Below, one piece after another: positions 9,819 to 22,300 of a stretch of DNA of 64,000 nt. Source of the stretch: Volutella citrinella (lineage: Eukaryota > Ascomycota > Sordariomycetes > Hypocreales > Nectriaceae); NCBI GenBank assembly GCA_034401135.1, contig JAWZSP010000001.1:2294001-2358000 (forward strand). Reading direction: 5' to 3'. The position numbers were made by a program, and so were the translations under genes. The number at the start of each line of letters is the position of its first letter. Position 1 is the stretch's first letter. The notes under the pieces were generated by a model. That model made no database searches. It worked only from the letters and a program-made list of their open reading frames with translations, and was not told the origin of the DNA.

Positions 9819-10634
9819 GATGGATGGTATTGCCGGGTGTCCCGTCTTGTGTGAGAAAGAGAGAGAGAGAGAGTGTGTGAGTCTGTGTGAGAGTGCGTGT
9901 GTCTGAGGCTGCGACGAAGCGAGAGGGAAGCCGGAAGTCGGGGTAGTTGGATGGGCTGTTTTAAATACTGGTCCTAATCCATGGATATACCCTTGAACGA
10001 CGCCTGCGGGCCTGGGACAGTCATGAATGAGATGGGAATGCCATTATGCCAGCCATGGAGCCACTAAAGGCGGGAGCTTAATTTAACACCATGTTGACAA
10101 CGCGTCAGTCTGTAAGTCATGCTAGTTGTTTGCCCTCTGCTTGAACCGAGCCACATGGTCTAGCTGTCTGGTCTCTGCCATCAATTCGCACCGCACTGTT
10201 CCGTCGACAACTCTCGATGACATGCCATTGCTGACGGCCAATTGCCCCAACCTTTCTTGTTATGGAAATGCCGAGGTCCCGCCCCGATGACAGACATTCA
10301 CTATTGGTATTGTCGGAAGTCGGAGCATGGTTGGCTGACTAACCTCCATAACGCCTAGGCATAACGGTCATGACAACTTCCCGGCGGAACGTCAAAGTCT
10401 CCACAGCGGAAAGTTGCAGTCAACAAGCGAAGCGACATGACACTTTCGACAGAATTTCAAGCTCTAACGTTGTGAAGTTGTGCTTAAATATCAAAGATCC
10501 ACCCAAAAATGCAGCCAGCCGAATGCGCCGTAAATGCATCTACCCAAAAAACCTCCCTCCCAAAAATCTAATCTATACAGTTTTATGTATGAGGCACCCT
10601 CCGCGATACATCATCGAGGTGAAATGTCCCGCCC
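9819..10634. other. Intergenic between MAPEG and GH16 genes
   Basis: Contains the MAPEG promoter (left part, with the GA/GT repeat and a TTTTAAATA box-like stretch near 9960) and the 3' flank of the glucanase. No further gene is seen. Confidence 0.45.
9855..9905. repeat. GA/GT microsatellite in a leader
   Basis: Imperfect (GA)n followed by (GT)n-like sequence, just upstream of the MAPEG start. Read on the gene's strand it is a CT/CA-rich tract, as is common in fungal promoters and 5' UTRs. Confidence 0.8.
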
Positions 10635-11639
10635 TCACGACTCAAAGGCCACGGGGATGCTGCGCCTCGCATAGGGATTGGCCGTCTGCGTCGAGCCGTA
10701 CACCTTGATGGAGTTGATCAGCCAGTAGGCCTGCGCAAACTCGGCCGGGTTGTTGTCGACAAACTCCTTGCACGAGCCGGCCTTTGCGGCGCACGTCTTG
10801 TCGCTCATAAACACGTTGCCGGCCCAGTCGCCGCAGAGCGTCGTGTTGATGACAATCTGGTTCTTCTTGAAGTGCTGGTCAATATCGCAGCCTGAGCCGC
10901 CCGCGAACCGGGCCATGGGCGCGCCCCAGGTCGCCGGGTTGGGCTTCTCGGAGGTCACGTCCTTGGGGATCTTGCTGCGGGGGAAGAACCAGATGCTGAT
11001 GGCCTCCGACGTCCACTCGGTGGCGTAGACGCCGCCGCCGGCCGCGTTGAAGCCGTTGCCGTAGTTGCCGGCGTCCGACGTCTTCATGGTGCAGCCCTCG
11101 TGCGCGTCGCCGGCGTTGCAGTTGCCCTGCGTGAAGGTCGTGGCGTTGGCCGTGCCCGTGTTGGTGACGGTGCACCCGGGGCTCGTGTGCAGCGCCATGG
11201 CATTCGACTTTTGCGTGTTGACGCCCTCGATGATGTCAATCTCGCCGCTGGACGGCCAGTTGGGGCCCGTCATCCAGAACGCGGGCCAGGTGCCGCAGAC
11301 GGCCGCCGGCATGTGTCGAATGTCGGCGACGATCAGACCGTGGGTGAAGGCCGTCTTCGATACCATGCGCACCGACTTGCGGCCTGTCCCCGAGTTCTTC
11401 GTCTTGTGGTCGACGCCGAGGTACACGGCGTTGTCGTAGAAGCCTGCGAGGCTCTCGGCGTTGGCGGTGGGCCCGTCAACGTACTTGACATGGCCGTTGG
11501 TGGGATCCGCCTCGGAGAAGAAGTTGAACTCATTGAAGAAGTTGGTCATGTTGTATTTGACCGGGTTGTTGTACTGGGCGCCGACCCCGACACCATAGAG
11601 GGCCATGGCGGCGCCAACAAGAAGAGAAGTGGAATGCAT
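10635..11639 (-). CDS. GH16 endo-1,3(4)-beta-glucanase, secreted
   Basis: Single-exon 334-residue protein. A signal peptide covers residues 1-21 (cut near GVGAQ). The GH16 catalytic motif SGEIDIIEGV lies at 131-140: Glu133 is the likely nucleophile, Asp135 the assisting residue and Glu138 the acid/base. Upstream is CGTWPAFWMTGPNWP, a typical substrate-cleft stretch. Several paired cysteines follow (about 155-320). There is no GPI-anchor signal or carbohydrate-binding module, so it should be a free secreted enzyme. Family role: hydrolysis of 1,3- or mixed 1,3-1,4-beta-glucans, in the fungus's own wall, in plant hemicellulose or in prey walls; the choice cannot be made from sequence. The start is fixed by the signal peptide. 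Confidence 0.93.
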   Translation of the reverse strand: MHSTSLLVGAAMALYGVGVGAQYNNPVKYNMTNFFNEFNFFSEADPTNGHVKYVDGPTANAESLAGFYDNAVYLGVDHKTKNSGTGRKSVRMVSKTAFTHGLIVADIRHMPAAVCGTWPAFWMTGPNWPSSGEIDIIEGVNTQKSNAMALHTSPGCTVTNTGTANATTFTQGNCNAGDAHEGCTMKTSDAGNYGNGFNAAGGGVYATEWTSEAISIWFFPRSKIPKDVTSEKPNPATWGAPMARFAGGSGCDIDQHFKKNQIVINTTLCGDWAGNVFMSDKTCAAKAGSCKEFVDNNPAEFAQAYWLINSIKVYGSTQTANPYARRSIPVAFES

Positions 11640-13755
11640 GATTGCAAAGGATGAAATGAGAGTGTTGTGCTGTTGTTTGAAGTGCCGATATGCGCGCCCA
11701 AAAATGCTGATGAGCAGTCAGAGAGCTGTGAATCTTGTATCGCACAAAGTGTTAGTGAGGCTGACAGAGGGAGAGTGAGTGAGGGATATGAGAGGGGGAT
11801 GTATATGGCGATAGGCTACATGATGGTCTTGAATCGCATCATAAGGAAAAGACCAGCGATAAAGAGAGCGCAGGAAAACACATCGTTGACTAAGGTGGCA
11901 CTTACAGACGAGGGTCAGAATGATACGACCGAGGTTGGATAAATGAAAGGCTGGGCTGAAGTGCGAACAATAGGCAGCTGTGGTTGGGATCGAGAACAAT
12001 CCGAACGAAACAAAGCGAGATGAATGAATGGACTGAGCTGGCACTCAATTGGTGGTTGGCAAACAATACGCACGACTTTGTGTGAGAGAATCAAGACGGA
12101 CCGGCTTGCGAGTGCAGCCCCAGCTATATACAACACGACCACGCCTCTCCCCGCGCAGGCCACAGCTGGGATATCTAATTGCATCACACTAGAGCCTCAC
12201 CAATGGACCTGAAGACGGAGCAAGGGGGATTGCTGCCAGGAGCATAATCACTAAACACGACGCAGATAATGCCCAGGAAACAAGACGAGACGACGAACGA
12301 TCGTCTCCTGGATCCCCTCGAAACGGAACAAAGCATACCGCACCATCCACTGCCCTGTCCGCCTGCCTGCTGGGACCGGCCCTGCTTGCTATGGACCAGC
12401 AAGCCGGAGCAAACACTCGCTGTCGAGTCCGGCCGGGGCGATAATGGTCCCCCTCTTGCTATGCTATAGCTTCGTCAGACGTGGTGCGCACCTCATGGGC
12501 GATCACCACGCGAGCAGTAGGGGTCTGTGAGCCAATCATGACCTAGCGCCGACGCCTTCTGAGGCGTTCTCCAAACGACCAAGAGCCCCATTGACCACGA
12601 TCCCCCCTACAACAGACCTGATTAAACCCACCCGAAGTTGGGGGACCCGGCCGAGGCACCTGGGGGTTGCGATACATCTCCCCCTGGCCGAACCGTCGCA
12701 GGCGCCGGACCGTGCAAGGGTCCATCGTCATACTACCAGAGCATCATCATGACATGGCTCGCGCTGCTGCCGTTGGCTGCGGGTACGATGCCGCTGGTCA
12801 GTGAAAGTAAGGCCGCGCGGGGGGAACCAATCGATGGCACGGCGGGGTGGGAACCCGACGGGAGTGTGCACAGGGCTCCTCGACGCTCTGAAACGTCAAA
12901 CAGCGACTGCTATTTCTAGGGACCTCACCGTCGCAGCCAAACATGAAACGGCCCTACTTCTCAGGACAGAACAAAGCAGCGGCCGGGTCGAGTTTGATGT
13001 CGCCGGCCCGTGCCCTTGCAACAGGCCCTCATCTGCTGGTCTCGTCTCGGGTAGAGCTGGGCCATCATGCGCTCCTTGGTCTGTTTGCCCGTCTTCTCCT
13101 TTTTACGCATAATATGGCCAGGGCCTCTTCAGGGACAGACTCCAAGACCACCGTCTGCATCGCACGCGGATGAAACAAGTCGCGCGTATTGTCCAATATG
13201 TCAATTAGAAACAGGCACGTACATGCTCCGCCAATTCAAGCCTCGGGCGTCTCTGACCCAACGGGTTTCATGAACCTCCCGTCCCCGTACGTACGCCGTG
13301 GCTCATGATTCATGCAACCAATCCTCCCTGGACCTTCATACTGTTCAAAATCATCTCCAGGCCCCGTCGACATACGAATATCCTTCGAGCGTGGTGTCGC
13401 CTTTACCTTGGCCCTCAAACTCCTTTGTATTCCCTCATCGAATGAATTGTCGGTCCAGCTCAGGACATGGCCCGCGCTTCCGTCTTTGCAACCTCGAAAT
13501 CAAACACCATTTCATGACTCAAGTCGCTTCTCCCTTTTCTTCTAATGCTTCGAGGGAAGGGTATCGTGATCCCATAAATCCAAAGTAGGATGGCAAGGCC
13601 AAACAATGCAGATGCAGCCGTGGTATGTCTCAACATGGAGCCACCGATCAAGCCGAAAGAACAAAACCAAAAACGAAAAAAAATAAAAAGCAACCCCTCG
13701 CGCTGACGCCATTTTTGGGGCAATGGTCGACGATGCATCGTACAGGCAAGTTCAA
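11640..13755. other. Intergenic, about 2.1 kb
   Basis: Upstream region of the GH16 gene (right of 11640) and 3' flank of the mannosyltransferase (up to 13755). Only short frames with no protein-like features are seen. An A-rich stretch lies at 13660-13690. Nothing else is supported. Confidence 0.45.
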
Positions 13756-15225
13756 TCACAGCTTGACTCTTTGCCCCGTCAACTTGAACCAGATGACGGC
13801 CACCAGGTCCTCCTTGAACCGCTCCCACGGGTTCCGGTTGAGCCAGTAGCTGAACTCGCGGTACCAGTACATTTCTCCCCAGCAGTCCCGCCCCCACTCG
13901 CACCCAGCCATGTTGACTACAAAGTCACGGTCGGCTTCGTTGTAGTGGACGGTGGAGATGTTTCTGCCCTGTGGGTCGGCGCATGCTCCTGGGGGGAAGC
14001 TGCTGATCATGCGCTGAGGCAAGAATGCAGTGTGTTTGCGCACCCATGGCTGCGTTTGGTAGAGCTGCTCGAAGGCGTCCTGCTCCTTGTGCCCCCACTG
14101 CATGTGTCGCTGTTCGTACATGACAGGGTCCCACCACACATCGAGGAGTCGATCCGTCCAGGCGCTCCGTCTCATGAAAAAGCTGCCCAGGTTGAAGCCC
14201 CCGCAGTCCTGCGACAAGACGAGGTTGATCGAGTTGGCATTTCCATCGCCGATAGTGCTCAACGACTCGGGGTCTAGGTATTTATCTGTAAAGGGGTGCG
14301 CGTAGCCTCGTGGGTTGTAAAAATTGAGGTCGCGGTACACCTTGTATTGCAGATTGTTGAATATGTGATCTTGCAATGAGTAGCTTGGTTCCATGACGAA
14401 AGTATTCAAGTCGAGCCACCAGACCCTGGATTGTGTCAGACCGATGAGGGGTATGGATGGTCTGGGGGATCAAACTCACCACTCTGCCTTGGGATACTTC
14501 TGTAGCGTCGCCCTGATGAAGTCGACTTTCTCCCAGCTTTCCCTCCACTCGTGGGCATACTTCTTCTTGGTGCTCATATCCACGATTTCCAGATCGTAGC
14601 CCCATCGATGTGTGTACTTTCGCTTATTTCGAACGCTGTCGCGCTCAATGGCCCACTCACGGGCGCCCTTCCATTCCATGACGCCGCCTCCGACGTTGGC
14701 AGCGAGAATGACGACAAACTTCTGCCCTCCACCCCCGAACGCGGCCCTGCGCCAATGATATACAAGAGCTGTTGGATTGTCAGCAAGCGGAACCTCGCAG
14801 CAAATGTGACGCGACCAAGACCTACGGGTAGTATAGAAGAGAATATAACAGAGCAGGAGGAACAAGGCAAATGCCAGACTCTGTTTGAGCCGCCTCCCCA
14901 TCCTACCATAGATGGCTCGTATCCTGCCCACCAACGGCATCCTTTGCCACCAAGGTCGTCCTCGGTATTTGTCCTTTTCCATATGTTGTGTGTCGAATCG
15001 CGGAAGGCTACTCGAGAGCTTGCGCATGTGGCGGCTGAAGAAGCCTTTGTTCTGTGAAGTAAACGAAGGGTAGCCATTGGCGTTGTGATGCCTCATCTTG
15101 GCTGATTCCCATTGCACCGGGCCGGTCGAGACGCTGGTAGGACTTGACCTGCCGCTGTTGATGTTGAGTCCAGGGCTGGCCCATCCGCCGCCTGGGACGG
15201 GGGATGGGCTGCGAGAGAGGGTCAT
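13756..15225 (-). CDS. mnn10: Mnn10-type alpha-1,6-mannosyltransferase (GT34)
   Basis: Three exons: 14826-15225, 14480-14768 and 13756-14425, 452 residues. Intron 14769-14825 (57 nt) keeps the frame without a stop; removing it gives FYTTPLVYHWRRAAFGGG, the family form. Intron 14426-14479 restores KAEWVWWLDLNTFVMEP. It is a type II Golgi protein: a cytosolic Ser/Pro-rich tail, a membrane anchor at about 114-132, and a luminal GT34 domain beginning KFVVILAANVGGG. Visible conserved parts include WWLDLNTF, LSQDCGGFNLGSFF, GHKEQDAFEQL and PWERFKEDL. Family role: adds alpha-1,6-mannose to the backbone of N-linked mannan in a complex with other Golgi mannosyltransferases. I chose the ATG at 15225 (MTLSRSPSPVPGGGW). 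An intron-like acceptor (GCTAAC...CACAG, ending at 15243) lies just upstream, so the leader may be spliced or an upstream ATG (15315) may be used. Confidence 0.9.
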
Positions 15226-18200
15226 TCCGGGGACGGGCGTGCCTGTGACGGATTTGAGGTTAGCGACTTGCCGGAGAGGCGGAGACACGAGTCTGTGAGG
15301 GTAGGCGACGGGCAAGTTTCAAAGGAAACCGAGCTTAGGCGAGTGTGCGCCGCAGCACAAGGCACAAGAGCCCGGATTGAGTCGTCCCACTACTCGGCGC
15401 CGAGGAATGCGGACGACGGGATACCGGGCGGGATGCTCCGCCAGATGAACGGGCAGGAGACCATTGCCAATGGCAAACAAAGGCGAAGGGTGGGGGGGTG
15501 TGAGACAAACGGCCAACTGGCCACGGCAGGGCCACCTACCAATGATGGGGGTGAGAGGAGGGTTCGGGAGTCGCGACTCGATGGACAGAAACCGGCCTGT
15601 CCGATTCTCACCGAGTGTGATGTTGTTCGACGATCGCCGGCGGTGGTGCGAACGAGGAGGACGGTCGCTAAAGGAGCTCGAAGAGCCGCCAGGCGAGATT
15701 GGGGAAGCCAGCTTGAAAAGAGGTCGCAGAAGGCGACGGATGGAAAGCCACGAGGTCGAAGTGGTCGAGCGCCCCCTAGGCGACTCAAGGTCCGCGAGTA
15801 GCGCACCAAGCAGCGCAGGAGGACAAGTGGAAGTAAGGAATCCTCAAGTTGGCAGGGTCCACCAAGGGTCGAGGACTTGGCCTTGCCAGAGCAGAGCCTA
15901 CCCAGAACGTCGCCCGAGGGTAGACGGAGCGGGAGCAAATGCGCCTGGCAAAAATGTGTCGCACGAGACTTTTGTCCGCGTTGCGCGATCTCGGTGGGAA
16001 GCGATCGTGTCCAATCCAACGAGGTGGTCGATCGGCGGCGGCGTGCGCAAGGCTGTGGCTGAGTTTCGCAACAGGAGTGACTAGTCCCCCGTATGCAGGT
16101 ACCTGGGCTCTGGGCCGTTCGTGAGCACAGGGTCAGGTACCCTGTCAGCGGTTACAGGAGCACGCAACGGGATGATTCCTGATCAAGATCTGGCAGGATC
16201 GCGCAAAGGAAGGGGAAAAAAAACAGGACCGATCCAGCGACTGGTGCCGACAACGGGGGTTCACAAGAGCGGGAGTGTAGCGAAATGGGAGCCGTGCAGG
16301 ATCGAGATGCGGGCTTGTGCCGGTGTTGCTGGTGCTGCAGGAGCCGTTGTGTGGCCGCTTGAGATGGAGGCTGAATGCGCGCCCGGGAATGCGGTGCGGT
16401 GCAGGTCGGGGCCAGTGAGAGCCCACTGCGGGAGCGAGCCAAAGCCACTGGACGTCAAGACGGGAAGCGTCGGGTGCTGCAGCTGCGCCAGAACAGGCGG
16501 CGCGATCGTGGGATGGCTTCCAGTGCGTCCTGTCGAAGGGCTGGTGCGAATGAGGACGAGCAAACGGCAATTATTATCAGGAGAATGGAAGGAAAGAAAT
16601 GAAATCAACGAGTCTCCTCTTCTTTTGCCGGGTTATCTGGGCCGCATCAGGAGAAGGGCCAGGGTTCAGGAGGCGGGGGCTACTGCGATTGCCAATCCAC
16701 AGCAATGTAATAAGCAACCTAAAGTACTAACCTGGTGAGGCGTACAACTTACTGGCCCGGCAAGCCAGTCTTAGCCAGCCGGGTGAGCAATAATACAAAG
16801 CACTAGGGCAACTTTGAAAGCCACGGAGGGTCGCTCTCCCCGAGAAGAGCCGCCACCCATCTGCACCCAAGCCCAGTTGCATCGTGGCATGTCACGGCGT
16901 TGATCCGAAAAGAGGAGGATATCCTGCATCTGTGCAACGTCGCCCGCCAGGGGAGTTGCTGGTTGCTGCGGCCTGCGGGTTCCGTTCTGTAGTTAATCTT
17001 AATTTCTGCTTGGCGCGCGGCCAAGGGAGCGCAGCAGTTCCCACCGCTCCAACGGCCGATGTCGATACTTGGCCCGATAAAGTCCAGGGCCGCAGCAACA
17101 AGCCTATGCCATTCGCTGACGGGCGTTGGCTGCAGTACTGGCTCATCGCTTGGGGTCGTTCCTAGGCGGAGCTTTTCTCATGGTACAGCTCACCGCAAGG
17201 GAATGGCTAGCCACATTGTGAAGTAGACCAGGACGATGAATGAAAAACATCGAGTGTGGTGTTAAATGCGACAGAGACATCAATCAATCATTCGCACAAG
17301 AGCGTATAGAACTTGGGTGCTGTCACTGGTGGGCCTGAATGCCGGGATGTGGCGTTCAACTCGGAGCAATAATCCATGCCCATCCCTATAGCCCTCGCGA
17401 AGTTCGCGAACAGCACCCCTGTCCATCCCAACGGCTCTATGCCTATGCGCAGAATTACCCGAGGCCTGGAACACCGCGCACAATAATTTCTGTGGCTAGA
17501 AATATGCCTGTTGGGGTGAGTAGTTCCTGATTTCGCATGAGAGACATTTTCCTTTGAATTTTCCTTATTATCACCCTCGTCAATAGGGGTTGGCGTAATA
17601 CTCATCTGTCAAGCCAAGTGGCGCACTCTTCTAGAGGCCCACTATTACCTCTCCTGCAGGACGCGAATCCCCCCCCCCCACCAAATTTCCATTTACTGGT
17701 GGAGTGGGCGGTGGGAGTTTGCTGTGGCGTCAGTGGCCGAGTGAATAGGTGGAATGGTCATGTGTGTGAGTCCTTTCCAGAGGACCAATTATCAGAAGAG
17801 ATCCACTGGTATTTCCATTTTCTTATTTTAACTGCCATATAATCGCTTTAACCAGCTTCTTGTGTCCTCCTACTGATTTCCTTGGCGGGCGAGTCGTTCT
17901 TATACAGACTACGCGTCTCTGGAATAGTATTGGTGGCCACGTCAAGGCCAGCTAGCAGTTCCCACCTACTAGCTCGAGCACTCCGGAACCAGTCAAAAGA
18001 TGTCCTGATCTGGATGGCCAGTCGCCCATGATACTGCTACCCTGACTGGGAACGGAATATAAATAATGATGGTCCTCTGGCCAGTGAATGGTTCTTGATT
18101 CACCAGGATCTTGGCTGCCTGAATGGTTCGACGCCATTCATTCATCATATGACCGACCCATGCCGCTTTCTGCAAGGTGGTTGAGCAAGTGGAAGCCATT

Positions 18201-19315
18201 CATTCATATGGGGAGGACAGGGGGTGCTTTCACTGCAAGCAGGCGCAACCAGAGACTCGAGGTGACTGCCAACTTGCAGTTCACAATGTCATGTGACCGA
18301 ATTCATTTGCCAACCTGCCGCTCCTCACTCTCCCGCGTTCCACGTACGCCTGCTTACGTCTCCAGAGACCACCAGCGTCTGTTTGATGGCTTGATCCAGA
18401 GCGGCGTCGCCATGTCTGAAACACGGCAAGCCATCCGGAGCGTGGCAGTGGGAGCAGCCGACACCTGGCGCACGACATGAGGCTTTCTCGCGGACCACCT
18501 TGCCGGCGAACCGCAAGCCCTCAGCCAATCGATTCTTCCGCCGCCACCCTGGTCCTCGTCGTCGTGTGTTTGGGGCCTGCCGTGCCGACTCCTCCAAACG
18601 CGGCCCAGCCCATCCCACGAAGGGCGACAAGCAGCCAATCACGCGTCTGCCTCACCTCGGCGCATAGAGCTCGCCAATCATGACCCCGCGATGCCTCTGG
18701 TCGGCGCCTATTTCATACTTCGCATGCGCCAACTCACGCATCCCAGCATGAGCGGTCCTATGAGGCTGCTGCGCTGGCTTCGCCATGTCCACGGCTTTAT
18801 TTAGCAATTTGACGAGCCCATAAATGAGCCCAATCACCATGTTTGACGCCCGCGCTCATGCTGCACCCCGGTGCTGTTCCACGCCATTGCTTCTGCTTGC
18901 TGCTTGGGCCTATTCATGTGCCCAATGCCTATTGTTCTTTGTCGTCTGCAGTCTAGCTCTCTTCCTCCTCCATTCTTCCCCTCTGTGATTTCTTGACGAA
19001 ACCAGCTTCCCTTCCCATTCTCTCTCGTCACGTTATCCGTGGTCTCCTTTGTTCAGTCCAACCACCGCTCTTTGAATATCCATTCTTTGGTTCCGTGATC
19101 GACTGTCTGTTAGTCACATTTCGCCAACCATACGCGGGCACTCGTTTCATTGCTCTACGCTCTTCAAGTCATCACTACTATTTTCGTTACACCTCATTCC
19201 CACACGCGACTTCATGACGCCATCCATTGAACGAGACCTCGCTTTATAGGCCCTCTCCAACAGCGCTGGTGGCTGCCTCCATCCCTCAACCTCTACTCAT
19301 CATAATCGAACCAAG
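15226..19315. other. Longest intergenic stretch, about 4.1 kb
   Basis: Holds the promoter and probable spliced leader of the mannosyltransferase (left) and the promoter and CT-rich leader of the membrane protein at 19316 (right; 18950-19300 is strongly pyrimidine-rich). From 15300 to 16700 the sequence is GC-rich, with overlapping frames in all phases and none protein-like. A run of 10 C lies at 17671-17680. No transposon, tRNA or repeat family was recognised. Confidence 0.4.
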
Positions 19316-22300
19316 ATGAACGCTTCACCACAACCACTACCGCCCCCATACTCGGCGGCTCCGGCGCCGCAAAAGGAGGACTGGGAGGACTGGGATGACA
19401 ACGATAATACGACTCCCATCGACACTGGTGAACAGATCTTGATCAGCTCCTTCTCCACGTCGACGAATCAAGTTTCATCTACAAAACCAGCTCGCCCACG
19501 ATCCTCTAGGGTCTCTACTGCCAAGGTCAGGCGGCTCAAGTCCCGCCAACGACAAAAGGCCCAGAACGCGAAAGCCGGGATCAAGCTCATCACCGATATG
19601 AGCACCCTTCGACGGGAGCAGCACACACAGATGGGCCCCAACGGAAAACCCGCCAAGTTTGTCGATGCGGCTGCTCTCAGGGCCCTCGAGGGCGAACCCA
19701 ACTCTGCGTCTGTGGGGACTTGGAACTGGCTGAAGAAATCTAAGTCTCAGAGCCCAGCAACAGCGTCTCCTCAACAGCCTAGCCGCCTCACCACGCAGCA
19801 ACTGTCGCCTGAAGACCGACCGATTGTCATCGGAATTTCAGTTCCCTCGGAGAACGCATCTGATCACGAAGTCAGCCCGAACACGGCCTACATCAACACC
19901 CCAGTGACACCGGGTGGGAGCCGGAGCGATGAGAGGCTGAAAATACCTCCGACAAAGTACGGACCGAGCGTGACAGGGAACCCAACACAGTTAAAGTCAG
20001 TCTGGTCTCCGGACACCCCTGATACAGCTTCATCTTTTGCCAGCAATGGACGATACACGTCCAGCATCTATTCGTTTGCTCCGCCCCAGGCCGCGGACTC
20101 AAGCACCACCACCGTCCCTCCTGTGCCGGCTGTGCCGGACAACTTCAAGAAGGCACCGAATAAAAAGCTCATCAACCTTGAGCTAGGAGGAGGCCCTGGA
20201 GACGACGACGACTCTGGCACTCCTTGCACTCTTTTCGAGGAAGATGGCATCCCAAGTCCGCAAAGGCAGAAGAAGGGAGCGGGCAGTTTCTTGACCCCCA
20301 CAAGTGCCGCCCCGACGAGTGCCGCTCCAACGAGTGCCAACCCTGACAGCGCTGGCTCCAAATCTCATGGCTGGTGGGATCACATTGTCACTCCATTTTC
20401 GGAAAAGAGGCTCACCTTTTCTCCACGGAAACAAACCGCCGACTCTCCAGTAGCCGGCCAGGAAGGAGAGGGGTCTGCAAACGTTGGATCCAAGACGACC
20501 CACCCCCAGTATCTCACACCAAAACTGTCACCGAACACGTTCCAAACGCCAATTGTCCGGGCTCCAACGCCACGCCGTACGCCTTCGCCGCGGGCTGAAA
20601 CGGCCTCCCCAGATGGACCGGCCGTGGTGGCTTCAGGCTCCTATGCCACTAACAGCGAACCTCCCTTGTCCGAGAAGCCTCGCGTTGTCATCTCGCCCGT
20701 GGTGGCATCGCCCGAGGTGCCACCGCCGTACTCACCTCCCAAGAAGGAGAAAGAAACAGCAACTTTCACTCCAGTCAAGTACAGGGCAGTATTCCCTCCA
20801 GGTCACCCGCTGCATCGCCAGTTTCCCCCTTCGCCGAGTCCGGCATCTCCTGCCCTCTCTGGGACCATGACGTCCCAAGGCGCCACTCAAATGACAGAGA
20901 TTCCCCTCACGCCGGCACCCCGTACCAACGGAACCTCGGGACAGATGCCTCTGCCCATTCGGCCGCCGGGCACCGCATTGCCGCAAGAGCATTCCTATGC
21001 AGATGCAGGCCGTGTGACAGCCACCGAACGCCAGCGCCAGCGGCATGAGAAGGAAGACGTGATTGCACGAAAAGCAGGCGGATTTTGGAGAGGCCGAGGC
21101 TGCGTCCCCAAGTCTGGCTGCTTTGGCCGATCGGGAAGAGAGGGCCGTAAGCGCCGAAGGGTTTGGATGATTGTCATTGCCATCATCATCGCCCTGCTTG
21201 CGCTCATCATCACCCTGGCGGTGGTGTTGACACGTCCTCGCCCGTCGCAGGAAATTCCGTCTAGATGGGTCAACTTGACGGATTTCCCGCCGATGCCAAC
21301 CGGCATCTTGACCGTTGTAGGTCCAGACAACTCAGTCTCGAAGAGCAGCTGTACCGAACCTTCCCCGTTATGGAGCTGCTCTCTCCCCAAGGAGGACCAA
21401 AAGTCTGTCGCCCCGTACAAGGCGAATCAGCCGATGATCATTCTGAACACCCAGTGGGACAACAGCACCGGGAAAAACTGGAAGACACCCAATGGATCGC
21501 CTCCATCGGCCCGGCGAAGCCTTGGGGTCGCAGCCCTTGCTGGGGGGACGATTCGCACTCGGCAGGCGGCCACTGAATTCAAATCTGACCCCGAGGCGCC
21601 AAAATTTGAAGAGATGTGGTTCTTGGGAAATACGACGGATGGGATCGTGTCAAATGACAAGGCTGGCGAGCCCACGCCCTTCTATATCAGTCTTGTCGGC
21701 TCAATCGAGGAGGCGCGAAAGATCAATGACACGAAGAAGCTGGGAGGGAGGGCGTTTACGACTGCTGCCGAAACAAACATCAATCTTACAAATGTGCTTC
21801 CAGAGCCGAGCCTGGAAGCTGACGGAACTCCCCAACCAGCTGTACTGCTCCCTGCGCCCGTCCAGCAGCCGGTGAGGCTGTACGACCGAGGCCTCCCCAC
21901 GGAACATTATGGGTTCTACACCTACTTTAAGCGAACCCTCTTCTTGACGTCTGTTACTGTCCTCAACGACACAAAGAATGAGAAGAATGTGGGTGCGGAT
22001 CTGGATGGCGGAGCCAGGAAGTCTGAAGCCGACTTCCTGACGACATGGAGTGAGACACGCATGCTCGTCCAGATATGGACCCGCACTCTCTCCTCCAACA
22101 CATCGGCTCTCTTGTCACCCAACGGCCAAGAGAGCATCGACGGCTCGGCAGAGCTCATCCGTCCCGGGACCATGCCGTACCCCGTGACGGTGACCTTGGA
22201 CACTCACGGCGGCAACCCGGGCAAGAAATTTGTGTGGGCATTGCCGATGGACAAGAGCCAGCGACTGGACAAGGACAAGCCCAAGCTTCTGGCAAACAAT

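Noticed and set aside
15268..16738. Several long overlapping frames on both strands
   Set aside because: GC-rich DNA with few stops; no protein-like composition, motif or splice pattern in any frame.
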